DNA from: a virus
Length of the DNA stretch: 26,215 bases
Direction: 5' to 3' (one strand)
IMG/VR virus record: IMGVR_UViG_3300029951_000105
Location: 1-26,215 of that record
Shown: positions 1 through 8,070 of the stretch, one piece after another
Layout of the letters: each line of letters starts with the position of its first letter
How positions within the stretch are numbered: position 1 is the first letter of the stretch
Made by a program: the position numbers and the translations under genes
The notes under the pieces: generated by a model
The model's database searches: none
What the model was told of the DNA's origin: nothing
Seen by the model: only the letters and a program-made list of their open reading frames with translations

Positions 1-185
1 TAGACACTCAGAACGGTGGGTGTAAATTATGTAACCGCAAACCAGGTAAGATCCCACTCCATGTGGATCATAATCATACTACTGGACGGGTTAGAGGATT
101 ATTGTGTCACCAGTGTAATTGGTATGTTGGAACCATAGACGCAGATCCTACGATTTTAAATAGGATCGAGGAATATATTAAATGA
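1..185 (+). CDS. Recombination endonuclease VII, C-terminal part (5' end outside window)
   Basis: The open frame enters from the left edge (first full codon at base 3) and stops with TGA at 183-185. The visible 60 residues hold the endonuclease VII core: a CxxC knuckle (CKLC), then DHNHTTGRVRGLLC, then a second knuckle (CHQC) followed by N. Family members such as T4 gp49 use four cysteines to bind structural zinc and a His/Asp/Asn set in a beta-beta-alpha-metal fold to cut branched DNA. The likely role is resolving recombination or replication junctions before packaging. The stop overlaps the start of the next gene (ATGA), so the two are translationally coupled. The missing N-terminus cannot be judged. 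It could also be a homing-type HNH nuclease of the same superfamily, but the spacing of both Cys pairs around the DHxHxTG block favours endonuclease VII. Confidence 0.85.
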   Translation, partial: DTQNGGCKLCNRKPGKIPLHVDHNHTTGRVRGLLCHQCNWYVGTIDADPTILNRIEEYIK

Positions 186-730
186 TCGAACCATATATCG
201 AGACGTCCAGCGGTAAATCTTTTTACTTCATGGATCCTAAGCCAGAGCAGATTGATATTAACGACATTGCGTTCGCTTTATCTAACAACTGTCGGTTTAA
301 TGGCCACTGTTCAGATTTTATGTCGGTGGCAGAACACAGCATTGCCGTGGCACGCCGTTTGCGATCCAAAGGATTCGACACTCGATTGTGTCGTACCGGA
401 CTGCTGCATGATGCTGCCGAAGCGTATATTACAGATATGCCCTCTCCGATCAAACAATTTCTTCCCGACTACAATAAGATGGAAGAAAAGATTATGGAAG
501 TTATTGGTGAGAAGTATAATCTGGATTGGGATAACTATAAAGAAGTAAAACAAGCAGATTGGGAACAGTTAAGTGATGAGGCACATTACTTACTGCCATC
601 ACAAGGTAATGATTGGAGTCTTTGGAGGGGCATTCGCCCTGAGATTGATCCAGAATATATGCCTTTGAATATGGAGCCCAAGACCGCAGCCTTTGCTTTT
701 ATGAAGATGTTTAAGGAATTGGATGAGTGA
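182..730 (+). CDS. HD-domain phosphohydrolase (YfbR-like deoxynucleotidase type)
   Basis: This 182-residue protein carries the metal-binding HD signature: H52 (SVAEHS), H76-D77 with E80 (LLHDAAEAYITD), and a distal Asp near residue 126 in VKQADWEQL. The opening block (SGKSFYFMDPKPEQIDINDI, then ALSNNCRFNGH) is typical of the single-domain HD hydrolases in many phages and bacteria. Related enzymes remove phosphate from deoxynucleoside monophosphates or hydrolyse dNTPs. A role in steering the nucleotide pool during replication is therefore plausible, but the substrate cannot be read from sequence. It starts inside the stop of the endonuclease VII gene and overlaps the next start by eight bases, so it belongs to the same operon. 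Length is normal for the family and all ligands are present, so it should be active. Confidence 0.87.
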   Translation: MIEPYIETSSGKSFYFMDPKPEQIDINDIAFALSNNCRFNGHCSDFMSVAEHSIAVARRLRSKGFDTRLCRTGLLHDAAEAYITDMPSPIKQFLPDYNKMEEKIMEVIGEKYNLDWDNYKEVKQADWEQLSDEAHYLLPSQGNDWSLWRGIRPEIDPEYMPLNMEPKTAAFAFMKMFKELDE

Positions 731-899
731 ACTGACGATTGAAGAGATCAAAGAAAAGCTAAGTCAGCTTGATGAATTGACGATTTTGGAACTGTTGGAT
801 ATTACGTCCACTGAACTTGTTGAGTTCTTGACGGACCAAGTGATTGAGAAGTATGATGAACTCTTGGAAGCATTGAACGACAATTATGAAGACGAGTAA
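723..899 (+). CDS. Small acidic helical protein, unknown
   Basis: A 58-residue frame starts at ATG 723, overlapping the end of the HD gene by eight bases, and stops with TAA at 897-899. The product is strongly acidic and Leu/Glu-rich (for example KEKLSQLDELTILELLD), so one or two amphipathic helices or a short coiled coil are likely. There are no cysteines, membrane segments or recognised motifs. Overlaps on both sides put it in the same transcript as the HD gene and the following 55-residue gene. Small acidic phage proteins sometimes bind and inhibit host factors or mimic DNA, but nothing here shows that. It is called real from operon spacing and continuous, compositionally coherent coding, not from homology. 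Confidence 0.6.
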   Translation: MSELTIEEIKEKLSQLDELTILELLDITSTELVEFLTDQVIEKYDELLEALNDNYEDE

Positions 900-1053
900 C
901 CTGCGGACCAAGAAGAAAGTGACGACTGAAGTTAACAATGTTGAGGCCCAGGAGGAGATCCTGGAGTTTCTTAAACAAGATGCTGAGGCTAAATATGAGG
1001 CTCAAAAAGCAATTGAACAACTCCTCTCGGATAAAGCTGGGGCGGCCAAGTAA
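886..1053 (+). CDS. Small Lys/Glu/Ala-rich helical protein, unknown
   Basis: A 55-residue frame starts at ATG 886, overlapping the previous gene by 14 bases, and stops with TAA at 1051-1053. The N-terminus is basic (NLRTKKKV). The rest alternates Glu, Ala and Lys and should be a single charged helix, from about residue 20 to 50. No motif is recognised. The frame is favoured over the Arg-rich alternative frame across 938-1053 because its composition is balanced and it fits the chain of overlapping starts and stops. No strong Shine-Dalgarno is visible, so translation probably depends on coupling to the upstream gene. Confidence 0.55.
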   Translation: MKTSNLRTKKKVTTEVNNVEAQEEILEFLKQDAEAKYEAQKAIEQLLSDKAGAAK

Positions 1054-1375
1054 TTTAGCTTGGTGGCAAGGTCGATTGAATGGTTATAACTGGGATGGTG
1101 TGCCCAATAAGGTAGTGCGGTTCACGAAAGGCATTCAGCTTGATTACACCAATATGCGAATGCCTATTCCGGAGCTAGTCCGGGAAGATGATGGGTGGGC
1201 TGTCGAGTATATGGTTAAGCCAGAAGGACAGCCAATTCGATACTACACTAATATGGACAACGGCATTATCGAACTAGGTAATTGGTGGACTATTCGCCTA
1301 GATATGTACCATTTCCACATCTATTTTAGATATCGCAGTTGGACTAAGAATCTCTTTCATATCGCATGGGACTAA
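995..1375 (+). CDS. Phage hypothetical protein rich in Trp and Tyr
   Basis: The frame runs to TAA at 1373-1375. The C-terminal 100 residues look strongly coding, with many Trp, Tyr and Asn (AWWQGRLNGYNWDG, then IRLDMYHFHIYFRYRSW). Such short phage proteins often sit in early operons without known function. The start is uncertain. ATG 995 has GAGG six bases upstream and gives 126 residues. ATG 938 would add an Arg-rich stretch that looks like a shadow of the overlapping gene. TTG 1076 would begin just after that gene ends. I prefer 995 for its ribosome-binding site, although it means 59 bases of overlap with the previous gene. The end overlaps the next start by ten bases. No membrane helix or catalytic motif is evident. 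Confidence 0.6.
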   Translation: MRLKKQLNNSSRIKLGRPSNLAWWQGRLNGYNWDGVPNKVVRFTKGIQLDYTNMRMPIPELVREDDGWAVEYMVKPEGQPIRYYTNMDNGIIELGNWWTIRLDMYHFHIYFRYRSWTKNLFHIAWD

Positions 1376-1536
1376 GGAGCTTCTTAAAGAATCTAACGCT
1401 TCTTAGTCTGTTACTTTCCCTGTTGATAAGTCTGCCAACCTGGACAACGGGTTGGTGGATCTTGTTAGTGGGATTCGTGCTGGACGTAATTCACTTTATA
1501 ATCGAGATGTATGACAATATCCGGGGCTTGGATTAA
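1366..1536 (+). CDS. Small membrane protein with two predicted helices
   Basis: A 56-residue frame from ATG 1366 to TAA 1534-1536 encodes a basic N-terminus (MGLRSFLKN), a Leu-rich hydrophobic segment at about residues 10-24 and a second at about 29-48 (WWILLVGFVLDVIHFII), ending in a charged tail. Two short helices joined by PTWTTG suggest an inner-membrane hairpin. It overlaps its neighbours on both sides (starting ten bases before the previous stop and ending 26 bases past the next start). Possible roles are a holin-like or exclusion protein, but the clear holin of this phage is elsewhere (14681-15109) and the context here is early/middle. Function unknown. Confidence 0.55.
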   Translation: MGLRSFLKNLTLLSLLLSLLISLPTWTTGWWILLVGFVLDVIHFIIEMYDNIRGLD

Positions 1537-1645
1537 AGGTTTGATGTTTGGTATTCAGTACGCAGAGGATGATGAAGCATTCTATATCCTTATTGATCTA
1601 GGTATCATTTCGTTTTTGATCACCAAAGCATTTGAGCAGGAATAA
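1511..1645 (+). CDS. Very small hypothetical protein at the end of the left operon
   Basis: A 44-residue frame starts at ATG 1511 inside the preceding gene and stops with TAA at 1643-1645, directly before the terminator. Its layout is a short basic amphipathic start, then an acidic hydrophilic patch (YAEDDEAFY), then a hydrophobic stretch (LIDLGIISFLITKAF). That arrangement resembles small proteins seen in several podophage early operons, but this is resemblance only. It is the last gene of the rightward operon. It is called from its position in the overlap chain and its fit to the terminator. Confidence 0.5.
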   Translation: MTISGAWIKGLMFGIQYAEDDEAFYILIDLGIISFLITKAFEQE

Positions 1646-1680
1646 AAAGGCCGCCCGGTTTAATGGGCGGCTTTATTTTA
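1645..1680. terminator. Bidirectional rho-independent terminator between convergent operons
   Basis: A seven-base-pair GC stem (GCCGCCC at 1650-1656 with GGGCGGC at 1665-1671) encloses an eight-base loop. It is preceded by AAAAA and followed by TTTATTTTAT, so both strands carry a stem plus U tract. It lies between the last rightward gene (stop at 1645) and the end of the leftward endolysin gene (stop at 1698), where convergent transcripts need to be stopped. Confidence 0.9.
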
Positions 1681-1697
1681 TAAGCGATGCAAAGCGC

Positions 1698-2282
1698 TCA
1701 TGGGAGCTTATCTTGAAGATTAGACAACCAATTCTCAGCATTAGAAATTACTTCCGTAACCGAAGGTTGTGGATCACCGCTGTTGGGTGGTATCCCAGCA
1801 GATACTACAGGGGCCGTTGGTTGTTGATTCACGACTGTCGGAGTATTGAAGAGTACTTGCTCCGCAAGCCTACGCCTCGTTAAACCATCAACCACGACAC
1901 CACCAGCATGATTCCACTTAGGAAATTCCTGGGATGCTCCCACAAAGTCATTATTGTTGAGCTTCCGAAGCAGCGTGGAACTTTGGAAGTTACCCGAGCC
2001 GAGATTGAAGACAAAATCTACGAGAGCATCAAACTGGTTTTGGTTCAATGGTGTGGTGACGACCGTATTGACCACATATGCAGCACCTTCAACATTCGCC
2101 GCCAGATCCGAAGTAGCCTGAGCCGCCGTAATTGTAGAGCCTGGAGTTACATTATGAGTATTTCCATCCCCGTTCGTCCAGACCCCTGTACCATCTTGGT
2201 AGGCATTAAGGGAGAGGCTTTCGAATTCTTCCGTCAGCTTCAACCCATTAGCGGAGTAGGTTAGATTGTTTACGTTGGTCAT
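1698..2282 (-). CDS. Endolysin, GH24 (T4-type) lysozyme
   Basis: This 194-residue protein would cleave the glycosidic backbone of peptidoglycan at lysis. The triad spacing of T4/P22-type lysozymes is intact: E21 in EEFESL, D30 after AYQ and T36 in GVWT (Glu-8-Asp-5-Thr). Further family features follow, such as QFDALVDFVFNLG and a WNHAGG...GLTRRR block that matches the usual FxxWxxAGGxxxxGLxxRR pattern. The usual GYGHT/GIGHT loop is replaced by NGDGNT, so the His five residues after the Thr is Asn here. After about residue 145 comes a Pro/Val-rich linker and a helical tail (residues 170-194) absent from minimal lysozymes. There is no signal peptide, so export should depend on the holin. ATG 2282 overlaps the stop of the large ejection-type gene (ATGA). 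It is the last late gene. Confidence 0.9.
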   Translation of the reverse strand: MTNVNNLTYSANGLKLTEEFESLSLNAYQDGTGVWTNGDGNTHNVTPGSTITAAQATSDLAANVEGAAYVVNTVVTTPLNQNQFDALVDFVFNLGSGNFQSSTLLRKLNNNDFVGASQEFPKWNHAGGVVVDGLTRRRLAEQVLFNTPTVVNQQPTAPVVSAGIPPNSGDPQPSVTEVISNAENWLSNLQDKLP

Positions 2283-5200
2283 TTGAGTGTATCTCCTCTT
2301 TCATATTTATAGATAGAGCTGAGGCCACTGTTAGGAATGCCTTGCTCACGCTGTAGCCGATCCAAGTGCTGTCCAATACCTGCGTGCTCAACAATAGCCG
2401 AGGTCAGATCAGACGGATCTCCTTGTAGTTGGACATACCGCTGTGCGTATTGCTGCATCCCTTGTTGCGTCAAACTACCAGCATCTCGATCTGACAACAT
2501 CTTCTTGATGACGTCTTGACGAACCTCAGCTAATTGATTCCCTTGTTCCTTAGCTATGTTCGCTGTGAAGTCATCGTTAGCTTCTTTGACCGGACGGAAC
2601 CCAAAGGTTCGTTTAGTCTGGTCAGCAGGAGACCGGTTGGTTTCCAGCAACTGAGTGTGTGGATTGTAGTAATTCCCATTAGCATCAGTGAACATATGGT
2701 TCTCTTCGATACCCTTAACCGAGTTAGGAGAGGCATCATACACAGCAGTCTTGGCTGTTTGCTTGTTCGGATTGTGAGCAAACTCATAGGCCGACTTAGC
2801 AATGTTACCAAGTGGCTGTGCCTGGGGTAACAACGTACCCAACGGATCATTTGGAATATCATCTGCGTGGCTCAACGAGCCGGTAAGATTTAATCCCAGT
2901 CCAGAGGGCAGTCCAAAATTCAAAGCGTCCCTGAGGTGTGGGTTTAATCCATGAATAGCATGCAAGAAGATTTGATCCAGACTGGTAGGTTGAATGGTGC
3001 TACTGTTCTTAGCTGCCCAGGTAGAAAGGAACTTCACCAACTCATTAGCAACACTATAACCAATGAACCCACGAGCCCCAGCAGCAGCAAGGCTAGTCGT
3101 GAGTAAAGAAACCATAGGCATAAATTTACCATTGCCCATCTCCTTACCTGCGGTAGCATACTGGCTCAATTGGTTAAACTTGTACCGCGTCAACATGGCC
3201 GTCAAGTCACCAAGGAAGCCCAACTTACCAAACACACCAGGACGTTCCCACGCACTATAATCCACCATCACACTGCGCATTGCATTATGAGCAGTTGCTA
3301 ATGCCTCATTGTCAGGAAGCCCCAGGTCACGGAGCATGTGGGCGTAGTACATGTAGGTAAAGCTACGAGTACCTGCTTCCATACCAGTGACGTTAAACTC
3401 AAAGGCCGTCCGCAGATTGGAACCTAGCCGACTTCGGTTAACGTCTGTCAAGTGTCCAAACTGAAACTGCGAACTATTAAAGGTATCATTCTTCGATGCG
3501 TAATCTAACGCTTTACGAACAAATGGATCGCTTACAGTTCCTTTTGTCGTCAGTGCTTGCAACATATCCTTCTGACTCATCATTGACTTCACAACTGCTG
3601 AAACTTGAGCTAGACCCAGATCCGCTCCCCGGGCTTTCATCAGAGAATTTACTACTGGAATACCTTGCAAAGGTTGAATCAGTGTTACGAAAGAGTGGCT
3701 TAATTTCCCAAGACCGATAAACATTGTAAGCAGCCCAGTCTTGGTGCCAGCACTAAAGTTACGTAGTTGACTCGGACCTACCCCGGTAACCTCTGATACA
3801 CCATTAACAAGACTGTTAACAAACTGTTGACCTAGACCTTGGTTCCTGTGTTGGACGTTATCGAGATAAGCTTGAGCCATTCCCTTGGCGTTGGGCTTAT
3901 CAATCTCCGGGTCCGCTAGGAACTGCTTGGAGTCGTGGATCGACTTCTGTACCTCAGCCCATTTGTTAATAGCCTCCAGCGAGTGAAGTTCTTGCTTCGC
4001 TCCATCCACAGCATTCTTCTGTGCTGACTGCCACATCTTGCGCCCTTCTGCGCCAATCACCCCCTCCTTAGATTTATATGCAGCACGGTATTTCATGGCG
4101 TTAGCAGCATCACGAGACATATACGTCTTGTATGCATCTACCACCTGTGCCACATCAGCGTTGGTCTCTTTGAGCATGTTGATGGTATTCATGTAACCTT
4201 CGAACCGATGGTCCATACCATTACCAGCATCATTGAGTTTGTTCATCTTGATCTCACCCAACTTGAGGTTGGCTGCATCAGGGTGATTTTCCATGAAATG
4301 CTGAGAGATAGTATTCAACGCAAAGCGATTGTTGTGGGCCAGGACTGCACGTACACTACCCTCTCCGTCCGTTACCAGACGTTTAAAATCTCCCATGAAG
4401 TATCCAGCAATGTGACCAATACGTTGGTCCACAGCGGGAAGCCCGGCAAGGGCACGACCCCGGTTGAGTGCGTCATAAGCACCTTTGCTAAGCTCACGAG
4501 ACTTGTTGTAGTAATCAACCTGCTTGTCACTGAACCCACGTCCTTTCAGTTCGTTGGGAGTAAATTCCTTCACACCTTCATTGAGTTCCATGAGGGATCG
4601 GATACCCGTAAGTTCGTCTTCTGACATACCACGGATCTTTTCACGCAGTCCATCCTTACCCATCAAGGCAGTGCGGGTAAAGTGCTGAGCATCTCGTAGT
4701 GCTCGATCCATTGATTCAGTAACATACTTGACAATAGGATTGCGGCTGAAGATAGACATTTGTTGCCCACCTTGTAGGATGTTATTCCGTAGAGCCGATT
4801 TAACAGTCCCAGGAGCCAAGTCAGGAGCTTGAATCATCTGTTGCTTGATCTCAGCAGGGCTGATTTCTTGGGCTTCGTAGGGATTGAATGAGTCAATACC
4901 CGAGCGGAGTCCCGCTACGCCCTTCAACACAGCCTTAGGCTGCTCATTAACAGTCTGAGCCCAATCCCGATTAGCTTCACGAGAGGCAAACTGCTTCATA
5001 CCAGCAGTAACAATCTTACCTGTTGAATCAAGATTGCCAGGACGATTGATCATCTTATCCAGCATCTTGAAAGCAACGCCGTGGATACCCTGAAGCACCG
5101 CTTTCATGGAACGCCACATCTCTGGCAAGTTACCGAAGGTGAACATATTCACTACACCATCTTTTTCCCAGGGAAGGGTAGGATCACGGCCTAGTGCTTT

Positions 5201-7039
5201 GCCAATATTGGTCTTGGCCTTTTCAAGAGTGGCCTGCGCTAGATCGCGCTGTTGAGTGAGGTTAGTCACCCCATGCCCCGCTTCTTGCGAGGCCGCTATC
5301 TGTGCATTGAAAGAATCAACGCGAGCCTGTGCAGCAGCCACAATGGGATGCTCTGCCACACGCCTGTCCATAGCATCTGCCGCTGCGCTTTCAGCGAAGT
5401 TCTTGGCCATAGTGGCACGATCAAAGAGACCACCTTGGTCATCACGGACAGTATCTAGATACTTGTTATAGGCATCTTCCATATCGTCTGGCATGGTGAC
5501 GCCAGTTTTAGGACGACCTTGATCATCTACTGTACTAGCTAGATTTTGCATGGTCTGTTCAAACTCATCTTGGGACAGCGTTCTTGGTGCATCGGCGGGA
5601 GAACCCGATTTCATCTCCTCATCAGTAGCTCCACGAGTCATGAACTGATCAAAAGGATGTTGTGCTGGATCACTAAACATATCCAACTGTTGAGGATCTG
5701 CCGACTTCATAGCATCAATACGACGCTGCATTTCCAGATCTACCGAGCTGGGTTCAGAGAAGAGATCTCCCTGTCCTGCGGCTTTAGCTTCTGCTACATC
5801 TGCATCACTGTTAATGCCAGCGGCTTCATTCTGTGCTTGCTCCCGCATAGCATCAAGAGTCTGTCCTGGCACATCAGCTAGAGCATTCTCTTGAGCATCA
5901 ATGGTGGCGGCTTGATAAGCATTGTTAGCCCTGTCAACGTCCCCAAAATCAATGCCTTGTTGTACGCCCGTAGTCGGACCTTTAGGAGCCTCCATGTCTG
6001 TTTGATTGAGTTTGTCCAACTCAGCCGTGGCTTCAGGAGTGCCCGCTTTGGGGCCACCCATACGATGAAGGATTTCTGCCGCAGGAGTAACCAACATTCC
6101 TGTCTGGATTCCCCCCTTGATATCAGCAAGATCCTGGTCTGTAATGGGCTTATCATAACCAGTAGCATTTGCAATACCCTGCGCAAAGTACGGGGCTGCC
6201 TTCTCGGGAAGCGTGTTCGAGATAAAATCCAGAGCTTTAGCAGGCAGATCGTAACCTTGCGTTCCATGGAGGGAATCAGTATTGACACCAGCCTTATTCA
6301 GTAGTGTCTCTGGGGAAGCTGCTTGAAACTCTCCCATGCCCTGTTGAGCAGCCGTTTGAACTGCTTGCCCAACGCCTTGTCCTTGGTAGAGATTCTCCCC
6401 CACATGGAGTGCCGTGCTCACACCAATAGGTAGTGCTTCAAGGGCACCCACTCCGATATTGGCGGCCTGCATTCCAAGACCTTTGATATTATCCCAGGTG
6501 GAGGATCCTTTGTCAGCGCCGGGTGTGTCGCCAAAATCTATACTACCAGGGGTACTAACCTTAGTACCATCCCCGAAGTCGATAGCATTGGTAGCCCCTT
6601 GCGTAGCTCCATTAAACTTGTTGACATAGTTTGAGGTCTCGGGATTATTCCACTTGCTAGGATCCCATCCACTGTTGTAGGCAGCCACAGCTTTAGAGGG
6701 ATCTCCACCAAACTTATCGAGATTCTGGTTCATCACATAAGCATGGATGGTCAAGGCATCATTGACATTCTTAGGGTCAAGCTTGCGTCCCACTTGTTGT
6801 TCTACAGCTTTGAGGGTGTCTGGCTCTACCTGAGCAATGCCCATAGCCCCTTTAGGGGATACGGCATTACTGTTGTAGTTGTTTGTTTCTTGACTCAGTT
6901 GGGCAGCACTACCCCCGGTGGGCCATGCTGCATGATTGGCCTGGATAAGAGCATCCTGTGCGTACAGAGCTGATGAAGAAACACCCCCGCTCGGGGCGGG
7001 GGCATTAGAGGGAGTGTTACCGAAGTCGATATTGGCCAT
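2279..7039 (-). CDS. Giant internal virion / DNA-ejection protein with N-terminal lytic transglycosylase domain
   Basis: This 1586-residue protein begins with an SLT-type transglycosylase domain at about residues 25-145: the catalytic Glu is E51 in QLSQETNNYN, followed by AVSPKGAMGIAQV (59-71) and AAYNSG (119-124). Such domains open the peptidoglycan during genome entry, as in T7 gp16. The rest has low-complexity Ala/Gln/Asp stretches (about 370-620), a long helical region and a C-terminal part with FGFRPVKEAND, which resembles large polyvalent-type phage proteins; that last assignment is tentative. Two short motifs recur: IDFG[D/N] four times (residues 4, 153, 167, 363) and Q-x-D-[LM]-F-S-x-P twice (423-430, 451-458). 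It follows the two other candidate ejection genes and is coupled to the endolysin. With no tape-measure gene nearby, an ejection role is the best fit. Confidence 0.8.
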   Translation of the reverse strand: MANIDFGNTPSNAPAPSGGVSSSALYAQDALIQANHAAWPTGGSAAQLSQETNNYNSNAVSPKGAMGIAQVEPDTLKAVEQQVGRKLDPKNVNDALTIHAYVMNQNLDKFGGDPSKAVAAYNSGWDPSKWNNPETSNYVNKFNGATQGATNAIDFGDGTKVSTPGSIDFGDTPGADKGSSTWDNIKGLGMQAANIGVGALEALPIGVSTALHVGENLYQGQGVGQAVQTAAQQGMGEFQAASPETLLNKAGVNTDSLHGTQGYDLPAKALDFISNTLPEKAAPYFAQGIANATGYDKPITDQDLADIKGGIQTGMLVTPAAEILHRMGGPKAGTPEATAELDKLNQTDMEAPKGPTTGVQQGIDFGDVDRANNAYQAATIDAQENALADVPGQTLDAMREQAQNEAAGINSDADVAEAKAAGQGDLFSEPSSVDLEMQRRIDAMKSADPQQLDMFSDPAQHPFDQFMTRGATDEEMKSGSPADAPRTLSQDEFEQTMQNLASTVDDQGRPKTGVTMPDDMEDAYNKYLDTVRDDQGGLFDRATMAKNFAESAAADAMDRRVAEHPIVAAAQARVDSFNAQIAASQEAGHGVTNLTQQRDLAQATLEKAKTNIGKALGRDPTLPWEKDGVVNMFTFGNLPEMWRSMKAVLQGIHGVAFKMLDKMINRPGNLDSTGKIVTAGMKQFASREANRDWAQTVNEQPKAVLKGVAGLRSGIDSFNPYEAQEISPAEIKQQMIQAPDLAPGTVKSALRNNILQGGQQMSIFSRNPIVKYVTESMDRALRDAQHFTRTALMGKDGLREKIRGMSEDELTGIRSLMELNEGVKEFTPNELKGRGFSDKQVDYYNKSRELSKGAYDALNRGRALAGLPAVDQRIGHIAGYFMGDFKRLVTDGEGSVRAVLAHNNRFALNTISQHFMENHPDAANLKLGEIKMNKLNDAGNGMDHRFEGYMNTINMLKETNADVAQVVDAYKTYMSRDAANAMKYRAAYKSKEGVIGAEGRKMWQSAQKNAVDGAKQELHSLEAINKWAEVQKSIHDSKQFLADPEIDKPNAKGMAQAYLDNVQHRNQGLGQQFVNSLVNGVSEVTGVGPSQLRNFSAGTKTGLLTMFIGLGKLSHSFVTLIQPLQGIPVVNSLMKARGADLGLAQVSAVVKSMMSQKDMLQALTTKGTVSDPFVRKALDYASKNDTFNSSQFQFGHLTDVNRSRLGSNLRTAFEFNVTGMEAGTRSFTYMYYAHMLRDLGLPDNEALATAHNAMRSVMVDYSAWERPGVFGKLGFLGDLTAMLTRYKFNQLSQYATAGKEMGNGKFMPMVSLLTTSLAAAGARGFIGYSVANELVKFLSTWAAKNSSTIQPTSLDQIFLHAIHGLNPHLRDALNFGLPSGLGLNLTGSLSHADDIPNDPLGTLLPQAQPLGNIAKSAYEFAHNPNKQTAKTAVYDASPNSVKGIEENHMFTDANGNYYNPHTQLLETNRSPADQTKRTFGFRPVKEANDDFTANIAKEQGNQLAEVRQDVIKKMLSDRDAGSLTQQGMQQYAQRYVQLQGDPSDLTSAIVEHAGIGQHLDRLQREQGIPNSGLSSIYKYERGDTLK

Positions 7040-7041
7040 AG

Positions 7042-8052
7042 TTATTTAGGAATACGGCCCACGTCCATCTGGCCGGTTTTCGGATTAATCGCCTGCACGT
7101 AAGTGAACTTATCAGGATCATACGAACCAAACTTACTCGACACTGCCTTCTGCCCAGCATCGTTAGATGGGATGGGCGTAGGTGCCGCCGAGGGCGCTGG
7201 GCCTGCCTGAGGCACCTGGGGCATTGTTGACTGTGCATTGGCTTGGTTCAGCATAGCAGCAATCATAGGATTGACCTTGGCCATCTGATTCAACTGACGT
7301 AGTTGGTTTACCGAGGAAATCTCTTGAGGATTTGCAGTGCCGTCTGCCACCTTCTTTTCCAACTGGGCTTGTACAGCCGCAGGAGTTGCGCTCATCTTAG
7401 CATTGGCGTTGATGTTAGCAACATCGGCCCTACCCCCAGCAAGGATCTGCGAAGATGCCACACGACCTTGATTCTCCAGGCCAGTATTAGCTTGTTGGTT
7501 CTGACCTTGGAGGGTCGTCTTAGCCATCTCAGTTTGAAAGTTGGCACTTTGTTGAATAGCCTTCTGAGAGAAGTTCCGGAGCATGTCTGGATCACCGTTG
7601 GCTAAAGGACCAAGCATCTTAGGATCTACACCGTATTGCTGGAGCATCTGATTCATAGCTGCGGGTCGAGCAGCAGGAGGAACGTTGTCCATCATGCCAG
7701 CTACCTGTCCCGCAATCTGACCATAGGTACTAAGTTTCTGTGCTTGGTCAGCAGTCATCTTAGCTGAGTTACCAGCGTTGGCAGCAGCAATTGCCCCTGG
7801 TTGGGTAGCAGCAGTTCCTTGATTGGTAAGTTGCTGACCTTGGGTGTTTGCCGTGAGATTGGCTGCTCGTGCTTGAGCCTCAGCATTCTGAGCAGCAATT
7901 TGCTGTCCCATAGCTGGAGCTTGTTGTTGGAGCACTTGATTCTTGATAGCTTGTTCTTGATTAGCCTGCTCGTTCTGGGTCTGCATTTGCATAGCCGCAG
8001 CGGCAGGACTCACAATATCCGCAAGCGTTTGGGCGTCATTTGTATATGGCAT
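7042..8052 (-). CDS. Gln/Ala/Asn-rich internal virion (ejection-type) protein
   Basis: This 336-residue protein is dominated by Ala, Gln and Asn from about residue 15 to 110 (QMQTQNEQANQEQ, then QQQAPAMGQQIAAQNAEA). It should form long helices or coiled coil. The middle (110-240) stays helical, and the last 60 residues hold a Pro-rich linker and a short ordered tail (FTYVQAINPKTGQMDVGRIPK is 21 residues, ending at the stop). It lies between a Gly/Ala-rich protein and the transglycosylase protein. This is the place where P22-like phages carry their ejection genes, so a role in the internal core or trans-envelope channel is inferred. No enzymatic motif is visible. The start is ATG 8052, with GGGA nine bases upstream set inside a small hairpin. 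The gap to the next gene is two bases. Confidence 0.65.
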   Translation of the reverse strand: MPYTNDAQTLADIVSPAAAAMQMQTQNEQANQEQAIKNQVLQQQAPAMGQQIAAQNAEAQARAANLTANTQGQQLTNQGTAATQPGAIAAANAGNSAKMTADQAQKLSTYGQIAGQVAGMMDNVPPAARPAAMNQMLQQYGVDPKMLGPLANGDPDMLRNFSQKAIQQSANFQTEMAKTTLQGQNQQANTGLENQGRVASSQILAGGRADVANINANAKMSATPAAVQAQLEKKVADGTANPQEISSVNQLRQLNQMAKVNPMIAAMLNQANAQSTMPQVPQAGPAPSAAPTPIPSNDAGQKAVSSKFGSYDPDKFTYVQAINPKTGQMDVGRIPK

Positions 8053-8055
8053 TTT

Positions 8056-8070
8056 TGATAGTCCCTATCA
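8056..8070 (-). promoter_or_regulatory. Hairpin presenting the Shine-Dalgarno of the 336-residue gene, with tandem stops
   Basis: On the minus strand TGATAG-GGA-CTATCA forms a six-base-pair stem with a three-base loop. The GGGA likely to serve as ribosome-binding site for the ATG at 8052 spans the loop edge. The stem start doubles as in-frame stop codons: the upstream gene ends TAA-TGA-TAG (8073-8065), three consecutive stops in one frame. Ribosomes terminating there would melt the stem, so this may make translation of the downstream gene depend on the upstream one. The coupling is inference; the palindrome and triple stop are directly visible. Confidence 0.45.

Noticed and set aside
938-994. 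Upstream extension of the 995-1375 gene to ATG 938
   Set aside because: The added residues are Arg-rich and unlike the rest of the protein, the ribosome site is weak, and the region is better explained by the 55-residue overlapping gene.
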